Shown here in pieces: positions 42,347 through 50,760 of a DNA stretch of 64,000 nucleotides. This DNA is from Paenibacillus peoriae KCTC 3763. GTDB taxonomy: Bacteria; Bacillota; Bacilli; Paenibacillales; Paenibacillaceae. The notes below the pieces were generated by a model, which saw nothing but the letters and a program-made list of their open reading frames with translations, was not told the DNA's origin and did not search any database. A program made the position numbers and the translations under genes. Every line of letters starts with the position of its first letter. Positions within the stretch are counted from its first letter, which is position 1. The DNA lies in assembly GCF_000236805.1 (NCBI RefSeq), contig NZ_AGFX01000001.1, positions 1-64,000 on the forward strand. The letters are read 5' to 3'.

Positions 42347-43720
42347 TCATTTGGATTCCGTTTCCAATTCCGATATCGGAGATTTTTGGTGTAAAATAAT
42401 TTCCACCCGACGAATACGATTTTTACCCATTTCACGAATGATAAATTTCACATCATCTTCTATGAATTCCTTGCCCTGTCTCGGTTCTGGAACCCGGCTA
42501 TACACCCACCCTCCGACAGTATCCACGTCTTCATTGTCCAATGCCATGCCAGTCAAATCACTCAGATCGGAAAGCAATACTTTACCATCCATCAAATAAC
42601 TGTTCTCCGTCAATTTCTCGATTTCCTTCCGTTCATCCTTGTCAAATTCGTCTCGGATTTCGCCAACAATTTCCTCCAAAATGTCCTCAATGGTAATGAG
42701 ACCGGAGGTTCCGCCGTATTCATCGACGAGAAGAGCGATATGAACCTGCTCCTTCTGCATGCGTTTCAGCAGCGTGTTAACGGGCATAACCTCGGGAACG
42801 GTCAAGATCGGCTGAATCAGACTATCGAAAACAAGCTCCGGATTGCGATCATACTCAAGGAACAGCTGCTTGGTATTAATCATACCGATGATCTGATCCT
42901 TGCTGTCTGTCGCCACCGGAAAACGGGTATACTGTTCTTCATGAATAGTCAGCATGTTTTCTTTCAGCGAGCGATTCGTAAACAAGCATACCATATCTGT
43001 ACGTGGCACCATAATTTCTTTGGCAACGGTCTCGTCAAAAGCAAAGATCCGATTCACGTAGCCATATTCGGTGTTATTGATCTTACCACTTTCCACGCTT
43101 TCGGACAAAATGATTTGAATTTCCTCCTGAGAATGCGCTTCTTCATGTTCGCTTGCCGGTTGAAGACCGAACAGACGAACCAGACGGTTGGCCGAGCCGT
43201 TAAGGAGCCAGATAAACGGATACATAATCCGGTTAAACCACACGATAACGGGGGAGGTTAAGAGGCTGATTGCTTCCGCTTTGCGGATAGCCAATGTTTT
43301 GGGAGCCAGTTCACCGATCACCACGTGCAGGTAAGTTACAATGATAAATGAAATAATAAAGGCCAGGATATGTGAAAAATCCCCATTGATGTTGAGCTGT
43401 TGAAAGAGAGGCTCCAGCAATTTGACCACGGTCGGTTCACCGAGCCAGCCGAGTCCCAGAGCTGTAATCGTAATACCAAGCTGACAGGCGGACAGATAGC
43501 CATCCAGATTATTGACGACCTTTTGCAACGCCAGTGCATTTTTACGGTTTTCCGCTACCAGCTGATCGACCCGGCTGGAACGGATTTTAATGATCGCAAA
43601 CTCGGTAGCTACGAAGAAAGCACTAAATAATATCAACACCGCAAACAAAAATAGACTGACACCTATACCCATATAATTTTCACTCATCCCTTTTTCGTTC
43701 AATTTTTTAATGAACTCCAT
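42347..43720 (-). CDS. CNNM/CorC-type membrane protein (DUF21-CBS-CorC_HlyC)
   Basis: A 457-residue protein often labelled hemolysin-like. Residues 17-205 form a DUF21 transmembrane domain (four hydrophobic segments; FVATEFAIIKIR, GWLGEP, HVVIGELAPKTLAI). Residues 220-350 are a CBS pair (IMVPRTDM, VDEYGGTSGLITIEDILEEIVGEI in part). Residues 365-450 are a CorC/HlyC domain. Family members handle divalent metals, mainly magnesium. No strong ribosome binding site precedes the first ATG; internal ATGs at codons 12 and 17 are alternatives. Tandem palindromes lie directly upstream. It is divergent from a DUF1836 gene. Confidence 0.87.
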   Translation of the reverse strand: MEFIKKLNEKGMSENYMGIGVSLFLFAVLILFSAFFVATEFAIIKIRSSRVDQLVAENRKNALALQKVVNNLDGYLSACQLGITITALGLGWLGEPTVVKLLEPLFQQLNINGDFSHILAFIISFIIVTYLHVVIGELAPKTLAIRKAEAISLLTSPVIVWFNRIMYPFIWLLNGSANRLVRLFGLQPASEHEEAHSQEEIQIILSESVESGKINNTEYGYVNRIFAFDETVAKEIMVPRTDMVCLFTNRSLKENMLTIHEEQYTRFPVATDSKDQIIGMINTKQLFLEYDRNPELVFDSLIQPILTVPEVMPVNTLLKRMQKEQVHIALLVDEYGGTSGLITIEDILEEIVGEIRDEFDKDERKEIEKLTENSYLMDGKVLLSDLSDLTGMALDNEDVDTVGGWVYSRVPEPRQGKEFIEDDVKFIIREMGKNRIRRVEIILHQKSPISELETESK

Positions 43721-43722
43721 TT

Positions 43723-43756
43723 TAAGTTCACTTGAACTTATTTTAAGAACTTAAAA
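43723..43756. promoter_or_regulatory. Two tandem palindromes just upstream of the CNNM-type gene
   Basis: TAAGTTCACTTGAACTTA (43723-43740) is a perfect 8-bp inverted repeat with a 2-bp centre. TTTTAAGAACTTAAAA (43741-43756) abuts it. The first shares AGTTCA-N2-TGAACT with the site at 43886. Confidence 0.6.
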
Positions 43757-43785
43757 GAAAATATACAAGGTTCATATGGAATCGT

Positions 43786-43800
43786 GGCAGGTCACCTGCC
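43786..43800. promoter_or_regulatory. Palindrome GGCAGGTCACCTGCC
   Basis: Perfect 7-bp arms around one base, in the middle of the divergent CNNM/DUF1836 intergenic region. Role unknown. Confidence 0.4.
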
Positions 43801-43855
43801 TCCAATTTGCACAGAAAATAGGGCATAATAGAATCCGCACGGCTCATTGCTTCAC

Positions 43856-43884
43856 TTTACAAGCCTAGTTCGAGGGCGTATGAT
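43856..43884 (+). promoter_or_regulatory. Sigma-A-type promoter of DUF1836 gene
   Basis: TTTACA at 43856 and TATGAT at 43879 with a 17-bp spacer. The AGTTCA-AA-TGAACT palindrome begins 2 bp after the -10 box. Confidence 0.6.
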
Positions 43885-43885
43885 G

Positions 43886-43899
43886 AGTTCAAATGAACT
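43886..43899. promoter_or_regulatory. Operator candidate AGTTCAAATGAACT at DUF1836 promoter
   Basis: A perfect 6-bp inverted repeat with a 2-bp centre at the expected +1. It is the same core as the palindrome upstream of the divergent CNNM-type gene. Confidence 0.6.
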
Positions 43900-43926
43900 T
43901 GAAATGTGATAAAGGGAGGAAAGCAG

Positions 43927-44727
43927 ATGGAGTCTTTTACCCTCACTCGCCGTGATATGGCCCATTTGCTGTTGGCCATGGAAGGTCGCCGCGAATTGCA
44001 GCCTTTGGCCGTTCTTCAGGAGGCCTGGAGACGCACTCATAGTCATCTCGACCGTGCCGGCAGCACGATGCCGACATTTTTGTACACGGAAGTGACGCCT
44101 GTGCTGGATAAAATCATCAAGGGCAAGCACAGCGCCGCCTTTTCACTGCAGGAGATCGTTTCTCTAGGTCAATTGGTCGAGTATAGCCATGTCTCACTGG
44201 CCTCCATGCAAAATTGGGTCAAACGTGATTTCAAGGAGTTTCTCGGCGCTCCGAAGATCGGCAAAAAATACTCGGTCAACCAGGCAGCCATTTTGCTCAT
44301 TGTAGAGGATTTAAAATCATGCCTTGATTTTGAATCCATTCGGCAGCTATTTCATATCCTGTTCCAACAGCCGGAAGATGATGCAGATGATCTGATTCAG
44401 CCCGTGGATTTGTACGCCGCGTATTCAACTTTGTTTGAGGAGCTGGATGCGAATGGAGATCAATTGCTGGATGTGACAGGAGTTGGACATGCAAAGGAAA
44501 ACGGAAATTTTAGTACAGTGCAGCAGCGTCAGGAAGGTGCCACAGAGGAACTGCTGGTTCAGGCGGCAGATCAATACACCAGTCGGTTACCGTCTTTGAC
44601 CTCCAACCAGCGTGAGGCGGTACGTAATACGTTGCTGGTAGCAGCGGTAGCGGTGCAAAACAGTTATTTCTTGTCCATGGCACGCCGGTATGTGAATGCG
44701 ACGCTGTTTCTGGACTTTCAAGGTTAG
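43927..44727 (+). CDS. DUF1836 protein, putative transcriptional regulator
   Basis: A 266-residue soluble protein with a DUF1836 domain in the middle (about 60-165). That domain contains a MerR/XRE-like helix region: SLGQLVEYSHVSLASMQNWVKRDF followed by IGKKYSVNQAAILLIVEDLK. The family is usually annotated as a putative DNA-binding protein of unknown function. The start was set to ATG 43927 behind GGGAGGA rather than the upstream in-frame codon. The shared palindromes at its own promoter and that of the divergent membrane-protein gene suggest it regulates both; this is inference. Confidence 0.75.
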   Translation: MESFTLTRRDMAHLLLAMEGRRELQPLAVLQEAWRRTHSHLDRAGSTMPTFLYTEVTPVLDKIIKGKHSAAFSLQEIVSLGQLVEYSHVSLASMQNWVKRDFKEFLGAPKIGKKYSVNQAAILLIVEDLKSCLDFESIRQLFHILFQQPEDDADDLIQPVDLYAAYSTLFEELDANGDQLLDVTGVGHAKENGNFSTVQQRQEGATEELLVQAADQYTSRLPSLTSNQREAVRNTLLVAAVAVQNSYFLSMARRYVNATLFLDFQG

Positions 44728-44732
44728 ATCAG

Positions 44733-44764
44733 GATTGGCGCTAGAAGCCAATCTTCTTTTTTTG
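44733..44764 (+). terminator. Terminator after DUF1836 gene
   Basis: GATTGGC and GCCAATC form a 7-bp stem with a 7-base loop, followed by a T-rich run. Confidence 0.8.
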
Positions 44765-44929
44765 CCCTTTTTCGAGTATAGTCTACCCTTTTGGTGACTG
44801 AAAAAGTATACAAAAGAGGTATATACACTAAAACGCTGTCAAAGATACAATAAGCATATATAATCCAGCAATTGGAAAAAGTTTGAATATCACTTCCAAA
44901 GCTTCTGGATACTCACAGGAGGTAATGGC

Positions 44930-45871
44930 ATGTCCGATGTCTCCATCATCATTTGCACCCGCAACCGGATCGAAGACCTGACACGCTGTATACAGTCTAT
45001 TGCAGCACAGCAGCAGCTGGAGCATACGGCTGTAGAATTGCTGATTGTTGATGACGGTGATATTTCCGGCGGGCAGGTCGAGCAATATCGTGACATGGTG
45101 TCCGGGTTGCCCCAAGGCGTTCTGAAGTATCATAAAAAAACTCGTCCCGGTGTTTGGCTATCCCGCTATGAAGCCTTGTCTCTCGTGCAGTATGATATCG
45201 TGCTGTATTTTGACGATGATGCCGAGTTGGACGATCAACTCTATATCCGGCGCTTGCTCGATACCTATGATCAGGATAAGACAATTGTGGGTGTTGGAGG
45301 GATTGCAAAGGGACTACATTCGAGCCGGGCAGGAAAGCTGCTGGGCGTTTTGACATTTCAGATGTCCCCATCCCTCGGCAAACTTTCACCCAGCAGTCTG
45401 GCAGGTTCATTACTGCGTTGGAGCGAAGCAACGGAGATATTTGACACCGAATTTTTTCATGGCTGCAATATGTCATTCCGAAAGGATGCGCTTCGGGATA
45501 TGAAGCCATATCCATGGATGACCAGCTATGCTGTGGCTGACGATCTGTACATGTGCCAGCTGGCAAGCCGTTACGGCAAGCTCGTTATCAATCCCGACTT
45601 AACCATCATCCATCACGAATCTCCAAGCTCGCGTGATAAGGCGGGCAAGGTAGCCAAGGCTACAGCGATCAACCACTATTATTTTCTCGCTCTGAAAAAG
45701 GCGGGAGCCATTCAGTATGGAGCCCTGTTATGGACCTTGTCCTACTTGATGCTCAAAGAAACGCTGCGCCGCAATTTTAATGCCGCAGACGGGTACAGGC
45801 AGGGGGTGTTGTTCATTCTGAATCCGCGCAAGCAAAAATACAACGAGTATTTAGGCCCGGCGGTTCAGTAA
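44930..45871 (+). CDS. GT2 family glycosyltransferase
   Basis: A 313-residue GT-A fold sugar transferase. The N-terminus has SIIICTRNRIEDLTRCIQSI, the metal/nucleotide-sugar motif FDDDAELDD lies near 97, and the acceptor region has FFHGCNMSFRKDAL. No signal peptide or long membrane helix is seen, so it probably works at the inner face of the membrane. It is first in a four-gene set with a second GT2, a flippase and a pyruvyl transferase. ACAGGAGGTAA precedes the ATG. The donor sugar cannot be read from the sequence. Confidence 0.87.
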   Translation: MSDVSIIICTRNRIEDLTRCIQSIAAQQQLEHTAVELLIVDDGDISGGQVEQYRDMVSGLPQGVLKYHKKTRPGVWLSRYEALSLVQYDIVLYFDDDAELDDQLYIRRLLDTYDQDKTIVGVGGIAKGLHSSRAGKLLGVLTFQMSPSLGKLSPSSLAGSLLRWSEATEIFDTEFFHGCNMSFRKDALRDMKPYPWMTSYAVADDLYMCQLASRYGKLVINPDLTIIHHESPSSRDKAGKVAKATAINHYYFLALKKAGAIQYGALLWTLSYLMLKETLRRNFNAADGYRQGVLFILNPRKQKYNEYLGPAVQ

Positions 45872-45907
45872 TCTGTTCTACACACATTTACAGGATAAAG
45901 GGGGAGT

Positions 45908-46864
45908 ATGATGTTAAGCTTGTCCATTTCCCTGTGCACCCGAAATCGGATTGACGATCTGACCCGATGCATCAATTCAATTGCTATCGGCGGAGCACCG
46001 GAGGGATGTGAAACCGAGCTGTGGGTTATCGACGATGGAGAACTGCCGGAGCATGTGCTGGAGCGTTATGAGCGTCAGCTGGACAGAGTGGGTATTACCT
46101 TTCGATATCATCGCAAGGAGCAGCCGGGTTTATGGTTATCGCGTGTGAAGACGGTTGAGCTTGCGCAGGGTGACGTTATTTTGTTCCTTGATGATGATGT
46201 GGAGCTGCCGAGCAACTATTTGAATGAGTTAATGCGTACTTATGAAGCTTATCCGCAAGCTGCTGGTATCGGCGGCATTGCACAGGGAATGAGCAACAGT
46301 TTTATGGGGACGATTCGTTGCCTGCTGTCATTTCAGCAGTCTTTGTCCAAGGGCAGGTTGTCCCTCAGCGGTCAGTCCGGCTCGATGTACAACTGGCACA
46401 AGGCGAAGAAGACGTTCCGAACCGAGTTTTTCCATGGGTGTAATATGTCATTTCGCCGGGAGGCTATTCGTGGTCTGGAGCCGGTATCCTGGCTGCAAAG
46501 CTATAGCGTAGGCGAGGATCTGTTGCTTTCGCGTATCGCGATGAAAAGCGGCCCGTTGTACATCAATCCAGCGCTCACGCTGCTTCATCACGAATCGCCG
46601 TCCTCGCGCGACAATATGGAGCAGGTCACTTATATGCGGGTGATGAACCATATTCATCTGCTGCGGGACGAGCGTTCCGGACCGATTGGTTATGCAGCGT
46701 TGTACTGGACGACACTATATCAGATTTTGAGAGAGAGACCTCGGAAAAATCATGCTGCCATTCAAGGCTACAGAAGAGCGTTGAAGGCGATCTTTTCAAG
46801 TCAGAAGGAGCCTCTTGGCGGAGGGCAGCTGCCTGAACGCAATTCCAAAAAAACGGCAGGCTGA
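45908..46864 (+). CDS. GT2 family glycosyltransferase, paralogue of the preceding gene
   Basis: A 318-residue transferase closely similar to its neighbour: LSISLCTRNRIDDLTRCINSI, FLDDDVELPSNY, FFHGCNMSFRREAI and LLHHESPSSRDN all correspond. A local duplication with later specialisation is likely. Two ATGs stand in a row at 45908 and 45911; the AAGGGGGAG spacing favours the second slightly. It probably adds the next sugar of the same chain. Confidence 0.86.
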   Translation: MMLSLSISLCTRNRIDDLTRCINSIAIGGAPEGCETELWVIDDGELPEHVLERYERQLDRVGITFRYHRKEQPGLWLSRVKTVELAQGDVILFLDDDVELPSNYLNELMRTYEAYPQAAGIGGIAQGMSNSFMGTIRCLLSFQQSLSKGRLSLSGQSGSMYNWHKAKKTFRTEFFHGCNMSFRREAIRGLEPVSWLQSYSVGEDLLLSRIAMKSGPLYINPALTLLHHESPSSRDNMEQVTYMRVMNHIHLLRDERSGPIGYAALYWTTLYQILRERPRKNHAAIQGYRRALKAIFSSQKEPLGGGQLPERNSKKTAG

Positions 46865-46933
46865 TGGAGGTGCGGCGGAAGACGCGATGTGAGCAGAAAT
46901 AAGGTTTAATAAGGAACGGGAGTTGGACGTGAC

Positions 46934-48313
46934 ATGAGCACATGGACAGCAGCAAGGAAAGTATTCACGGGTGACAGTCTTGCCAAAACGATCATGCGTA
47001 CGAGCTTTAACAATTTTTTTGTACTGATCGTTACGACCCTGACCTCCATCCTGACCGCGCGTATGCTCGGAGTAGAGGGGAAAGGGGAGCTGGCAGCGGT
47101 TCTGTTGTGGCCAACGCTGATCGGCAGTGTATTGAGCTTCGGCTTGCCCACATCACTCATTTATAACATCAAGAAGAAAACAGGTACGACAGAAGAATTG
47201 CTGTCGCTGTCGCTGTGGATTCAACTGCCTGCCAGTTTGCTGGCTGGGGCTGTGGCCTGGATATGCATGCCCATGTGGCTTAGTGGCTATGGGGCGGATA
47301 TTATCCAGCTGTCTCAGCTCTATTGTGCCGCAGCGATACCGCTCGCGGTGCTTACAGCACTGACGACGGCTCTGTCGCAAGGGTTGGATCGCTTTAGCGT
47401 CTACAACGGCCTGCTGTTTTACTACCCGTTGCTGAACTTCATCGGCCTGGTGACACTGTGGTTGATGGGCTTGCTCAATGTGCAGCTGGCGGGGACGGTG
47501 AATTTTGCGGCAAGTCTCCTTGCGCTGATGTGGGCGTTCCTCCGTTTGAGAAAGCATATGAATTTGCGTGCTTTTCGCCTGTTTACCCGTCGTGAGGTGC
47601 TCCGCCCTTATTATAGCTATGGAGCGAGAGTCTACGGGATGGAGTTGATGGGGACCCTGTCCACACAAACGGACAAAATTGTCATTGTGGCGCTGCTGTC
47701 CCCCAAAGCCTTCGGCCTATACTCTGTTGTCTACGCCTTGTCGCGTGTGTTCAATGTGGTGCAAAACGCCGTCACTAACGTAACCTTCCCCAAGGTGACC
47801 GGGATGGAGCACAGCAAAATTGTCGAAACAGTCGGCCGTGCTTTCCGCATCTCGATGGCTGCCATGTTGATCGTTATCGTGCCTGCTCTCTTCATTGGAC
47901 GATACATGCTGGGTTTGCTGTACGGGCCCGCTTTTCTGGAAGCATCGCTAACGTTCTACCTGCTGTCACTGGAATGTATTATCGGTGGCGGCTCCTGGAT
48001 TCTGGCTTCGGCCTTTAACGCGCTGGGGCGTCCGGGGCTTGTATTGTTCCGGCAAATTGTAGCCTATGCGATCACCGTTGGTTTGTTTTTTATTTGTACA
48101 CCGATTTTTGGTCTGGACGGTATTGCCATTGCTTTGCTCGTAGGCGCTTGTGTACGGCTGGCATTCTCATTGTTTTCGTTCCCTATGTTTTTTAATGTTC
48201 CGCTATCACGGATCATTTTTGATAAAAGTGACATCACGTTTGTCATTCAGACCATACAAAAGAAGCGCAGGAAGGGAGAACTGAAAGATGCCGAATTCGC
48301 ATCCCATGGCTAA
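46934..48313 (+). CDS. Polysaccharide flippase (Wzx/MATE-like, oligosaccharide transporter)
   Basis: A 459-residue polytopic membrane protein of the polysaccharide transport family, with about 12-14 hydrophobic segments. The N-terminus has the typical TSFNNFFVLIVTTLTSILTARMLG followed by GKGELAAVLLWPTLIGSVLSFG. Such proteins flip lipid-linked sugar repeat units across the membrane. It lies between the glycosyltransferases and the pyruvyl transferase and overlaps the latter by 26 bp. No separate polymerase gene is in the operon. Confidence 0.87.
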   Translation: MSTWTAARKVFTGDSLAKTIMRTSFNNFFVLIVTTLTSILTARMLGVEGKGELAAVLLWPTLIGSVLSFGLPTSLIYNIKKKTGTTEELLSLSLWIQLPASLLAGAVAWICMPMWLSGYGADIIQLSQLYCAAAIPLAVLTALTTALSQGLDRFSVYNGLLFYYPLLNFIGLVTLWLMGLLNVQLAGTVNFAASLLALMWAFLRLRKHMNLRAFRLFTRREVLRPYYSYGARVYGMELMGTLSTQTDKIVIVALLSPKAFGLYSVVYALSRVFNVVQNAVTNVTFPKVTGMEHSKIVETVGRAFRISMAAMLIVIVPALFIGRYMLGLLYGPAFLEASLTFYLLSLECIIGGGSWILASAFNALGRPGLVLFRQIVAYAITVGLFFICTPIFGLDGIAIALLVGACVRLAFSLFSFPMFFNVPLSRIIFDKSDITFVIQTIQKKRRKGELKDAEFASHG

Positions 48314-49262
48314 ACTGAAAAATAAGCTGAGCGTCATTCTCGACGTAGTCCCTCAAGGCTCGAATATCATTTATGTCGATTATCCCGTTTATAATAATGG
48401 TGGGGACGTCCTTATCATGAAAGGCACCGAGGCATTCTTCAAGGATAACGGTATTCATGTCCGTGCCCGTTACAGCGCCATGGATATTCCCGATCAGCTT
48501 CACATTCCGGGCGACTGGATTATCGTGTGCCACGGCGGCGGCAATTTCGGCGATCTGTATTTAAATCATCAAAATTTGCGAGAACGCATCGTTCGCGATT
48601 TCCCTAACCACCGAATTGTCATCATGCCGCAGACGATCCACTTTCAATCTGAACAGAAGGCCAATGAGGTCGCTGCCCTGTTCAATGGCCACCCCGATCT
48701 ACATATGTTTGTACGTGACACACGCTCTTATCAGTGGGCCAAGGAGAAGCTGAATCAATGCAACATCACGCTATGTCCTGATATGGCGCATCAGCTCTGG
48801 CCGTTAAAGCCGACTACGGAAACCGTGAAGGACGTACTGTACTTCCTGCGTACCGATATTGAAACGGTAGGGGGGCAAAAGAAATTTGACGACGAGGCCC
48901 ATGCAGCCCATCGTCTGGATTGGGACACTTTGTTCACTCCGCTGGAGGTGAAGGGAATTGTCTACTTCCAAAAGTTTTACCGTCTGAATAAAAAAATCGG
49001 TGGACCCTTGCCAACGCGTACCTTTTGGTACAAATACACTGACCATCTGATGAACAAAGCGGTCACGCTGTTCAGCTCTTACCGCGAGGTTCGCACCTCA
49101 CGGCTGCACGGTCATATTCTGGCTTGTCTGCTCGACATGCCGCATATGGTCATTGACAATTCATATGGCAAAAATTCCCAATATTATAATACCTGGACTC
49201 AGCCAAATCCCAAGGCGAGGCTGTTTAACGATGCACCTGAGGAATTAGAGCAGCCGTCTTAA
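48288..49262 (+). CDS. Polysaccharide pyruvyl transferase family protein
   Basis: A 324-residue cytoplasmic enzyme of the PS_pyruv_trans family (EpsO/CsaB-like), which puts pyruvyl ketals on sugars. Family features are IIYVDYPVYNNGGDVLIMKG at the start, IVCHGGGNFGDLY, VIMPQTIHFQS, FVRDTRSYQWA, and SRLHGHILACLLDMPHMVIDNSYGK near the C-terminus. It is the last gene of the four-gene polysaccharide operon. The ATG overlaps the flippase end and has GAAGGGAG upstream. Pyruvylation would give the polymer negative charge. Confidence 0.88.
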   Translation: MPNSHPMAKLKNKLSVILDVVPQGSNIIYVDYPVYNNGGDVLIMKGTEAFFKDNGIHVRARYSAMDIPDQLHIPGDWIIVCHGGGNFGDLYLNHQNLRERIVRDFPNHRIVIMPQTIHFQSEQKANEVAALFNGHPDLHMFVRDTRSYQWAKEKLNQCNITLCPDMAHQLWPLKPTTETVKDVLYFLRTDIETVGGQKKFDDEAHAAHRLDWDTLFTPLEVKGIVYFQKFYRLNKKIGGPLPTRTFWYKYTDHLMNKAVTLFSSYREVRTSRLHGHILACLLDMPHMVIDNSYGKNSQYYNTWTQPNPKARLFNDAPEELEQPS

Positions 49263-49313
49263 TATAAGGAAGTTATTTAATATTGAAATGCGGCTTCGAA
49301 CGTACGGGAATGC

Positions 49314-49352
49314 AAAAAAGCCTCCTGACCCTTTGTGGTGTAGGAGGTTTTT
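49314..49352 (+). terminator. Terminator after polysaccharide operon
   Basis: CCTCCT and AGGAGG pair inside an A-run/T-run extension (AAAAA..TTTTT). Confidence 0.8.
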
Positions 49353-49451
49353 GGCTTGATGCTCTAATATATAGGCTATAGAAAATAAAAAAAATTATCT
49401 TTTTAATAAATAATGTATAATAATCAAAATAATGAGAGGAAGATTCCTGAA

Positions 49452-49769
49452 ATGTTAAAAAAATCATTGTTGTATACTGTGATTATCATAGCTATAGCAA
49501 CGCTGGTGAATCTCGTTACTTCTCCTGAAAATATAATAAGTGCTTTTCAATACGGTTTTTGGACTGGAATAGGAATGCTGCTAACCGCTATAGTTATTGT
49601 ATTTTTAATTGTATTAGCATTCATTTTTTTAACAAGAATTTTTGACAAGTCACAAAACAAACGCCATTTAAGGCTTTTGTTACCCACCAAGCCACCGTAT
49701 CCGACATGTCTAGTGCCTTATAGCCTTCCAGCACAGCGTCCTCAACGGCTCCTGTATAGGTATCTATGA
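49452..49769 (+). CDS. Small membrane protein with foreign C-terminal tail (probably truncated)
   Basis: About 105 residues. The first 65 hold two hydrophobic helices (LLYTVIIIAIATLVNLV and GMLLTAIVIVFLIVLAFIFL) and end in FDKSQNK. The remaining residues (RHLRLLLPTKPPYPT onward) read antisense to a broken gene on the other strand and look like junk created at a junction. ATG 49452 is chosen over 49413 because GAGAGGAAGA lies upstream. AT-rich, unlike the operon before it. Function unknown; small membrane proteins beside secreted-protein genes can be immunity proteins, but that is only a guess here. Confidence 0.5.
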   Translation: MLKKSLLYTVIIIAIATLVNLVTSPENIISAFQYGFWTGIGMLLTAIVIVFLIVLAFIFLTRIFDKSQNKRHLRLLLPTKPPYPTCLVPYSLPAQRPQRLLYRYL

Positions 49770-50307
49770 TGCTTAATAGAGTAGCAAATCCTGCAGTGCC
49801 GCCTATTGCATTTCGAACGCCTTTTGGTAATTTATCCCACGCTGCTCTTAATAACTTAACTGCCCATGATAGCTTACCTTGAGTGCTAATTGCCCCGGAA
49901 TTATTTTTTTCTAGCGAATTGCCGTTTCGATCATAGGCAGCCCCATTAATTAGATATATTCCAGAAGGTTTTATAGATAGTAATCTTTGTATCTCATCAT
50001 CTAATTCTTGATGAACCCAAGTACAAACAAGCTGTAAGGTCCAGGTGAATTTGACCTCAAAGCCGACATCTACAGGTTTCTTTTTAGTAATGGTTGTCTT
50101 TAGTTGCTCTTCCTGAGATGGTGTGAGTTTCTTCAGTCCGCCGGGGTAATCTATGAAATCCAGCCCCTGTAATCCCTGTTCCCGATAGCTTTTACAGTAT
50201 CCACTGATGGCAGGAAACGAGCGACCGAGAATCGCAGAGATTTCAGAGAGCGTCTGGCCTTCGTTGTCATTCGGATCACCACCTTTTACTGGGTTCTTAT
50301 TAATTCT
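49621..50307 (-). pseudogene. In-frame fusion remnant: IS630-type transposase piece joined to C-terminus of an unknown protein
   Basis: The minus strand is open for 228 codons but has no start codon at its 5' end. The first part (50283 to about 50010) matches the N-terminal helix-turn-helix region of IS630-family transposases: GQTLSEISAILGRSF, LTPSQEEQL, then VDVGFEVKFTWTLQLVCTWV. The rest (about 50000-49624) is unrelated: PSGIYLINGAAYDRNGN, LPKGVRNAIGGTAGFATLL, DMSDTVAWWVTKALN. It resembles the C-terminus of a small conserved Firmicute protein that I cannot name. A deletion or transposition event likely joined the two. No terminal inverted repeats were identified. Confidence 0.65.
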
Positions 50308-50374
50308 TTACCCATTTGGGTGGCTCATAATTTACGAGTTCAATCTATATAATACCTTTATTTTTCGGAAACAA

Positions 50375-50412
50375 AAACGTTTACATAAACGTAATTATAA
50401 ACATTTACGTTT
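50375..50412. repeat. Interleaved TTTACGT/ACGTAAA-type inverted repeats
   Basis: AAACGTTTACATAAACGT and AAACATTTACGTTT stand next to each other in an AT-rich gap. They share the core of the perfect palindrome at 51840-51859. Possible binding sites for a ribbon-helix-helix protein whose broken gene lies at 51882-52070. Confidence 0.45.
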
Positions 50413-50561
50413 GTATTTTTAATTTGATGTTGTTGACAAAAATCTACAACTCTTTTTTGTAGAAATATGAGGTTACAATGATATATGGGTAGTACCAGCG
50501 AAGCTAATACCACCGCAAAGTAAATGTAATTAAAACGGGAAATTATAACCTCTCTGGCAAC

Positions 50562-50720
50562 TTAATATTTTTTGTCTAGCTGATTTTTTAGTATTTCTAT
50601 ATGCTTACTAAGCAATTCTATTTTTCTTTGGAATAATTTATTTATTTTTCTTATTTTAAAGAGGTAGATCAACGCACATGAACATATAAAAATATGAATA
50701 AAGCAGAACCAGTAGATCAT
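50562..50720 (-). CDS. Small single-pass membrane protein
   Basis: About 52 residues from ATG 50720: a hydrophobic helix (WFCFIHIFICSCALIYLF) followed by a basic, coiled-coil-like tail (KLFQRKIELLSKHIEILKNQL). The stop TAA is at 50564-50562. AAGGAGAGG at 50762-50754 overlaps the stop of the upstream gene but is too far for this ATG; an ATA codon at 50747 has the right spacing and would add nine residues (IGTWTISVT). A non-standard start or a translationally coupled start is therefore possible. Function unknown. Confidence 0.45.
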   Translation of the reverse strand: MIYWFCFIHIFICSCALIYLFKIRKINKLFQRKIELLSKHIEILKNQLDKKY

Positions 50721-50760
50721 GGTTACAGATATAGTCCAGGTCCCTATTAGAATCCTCTCC

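Noticed and set aside
50207-50422. Plus-strand 71-codon frame in the island
   Set aside because: It is mostly antisense to the transposase remnant and then runs into AT-rich repeats; no RBS or domain.
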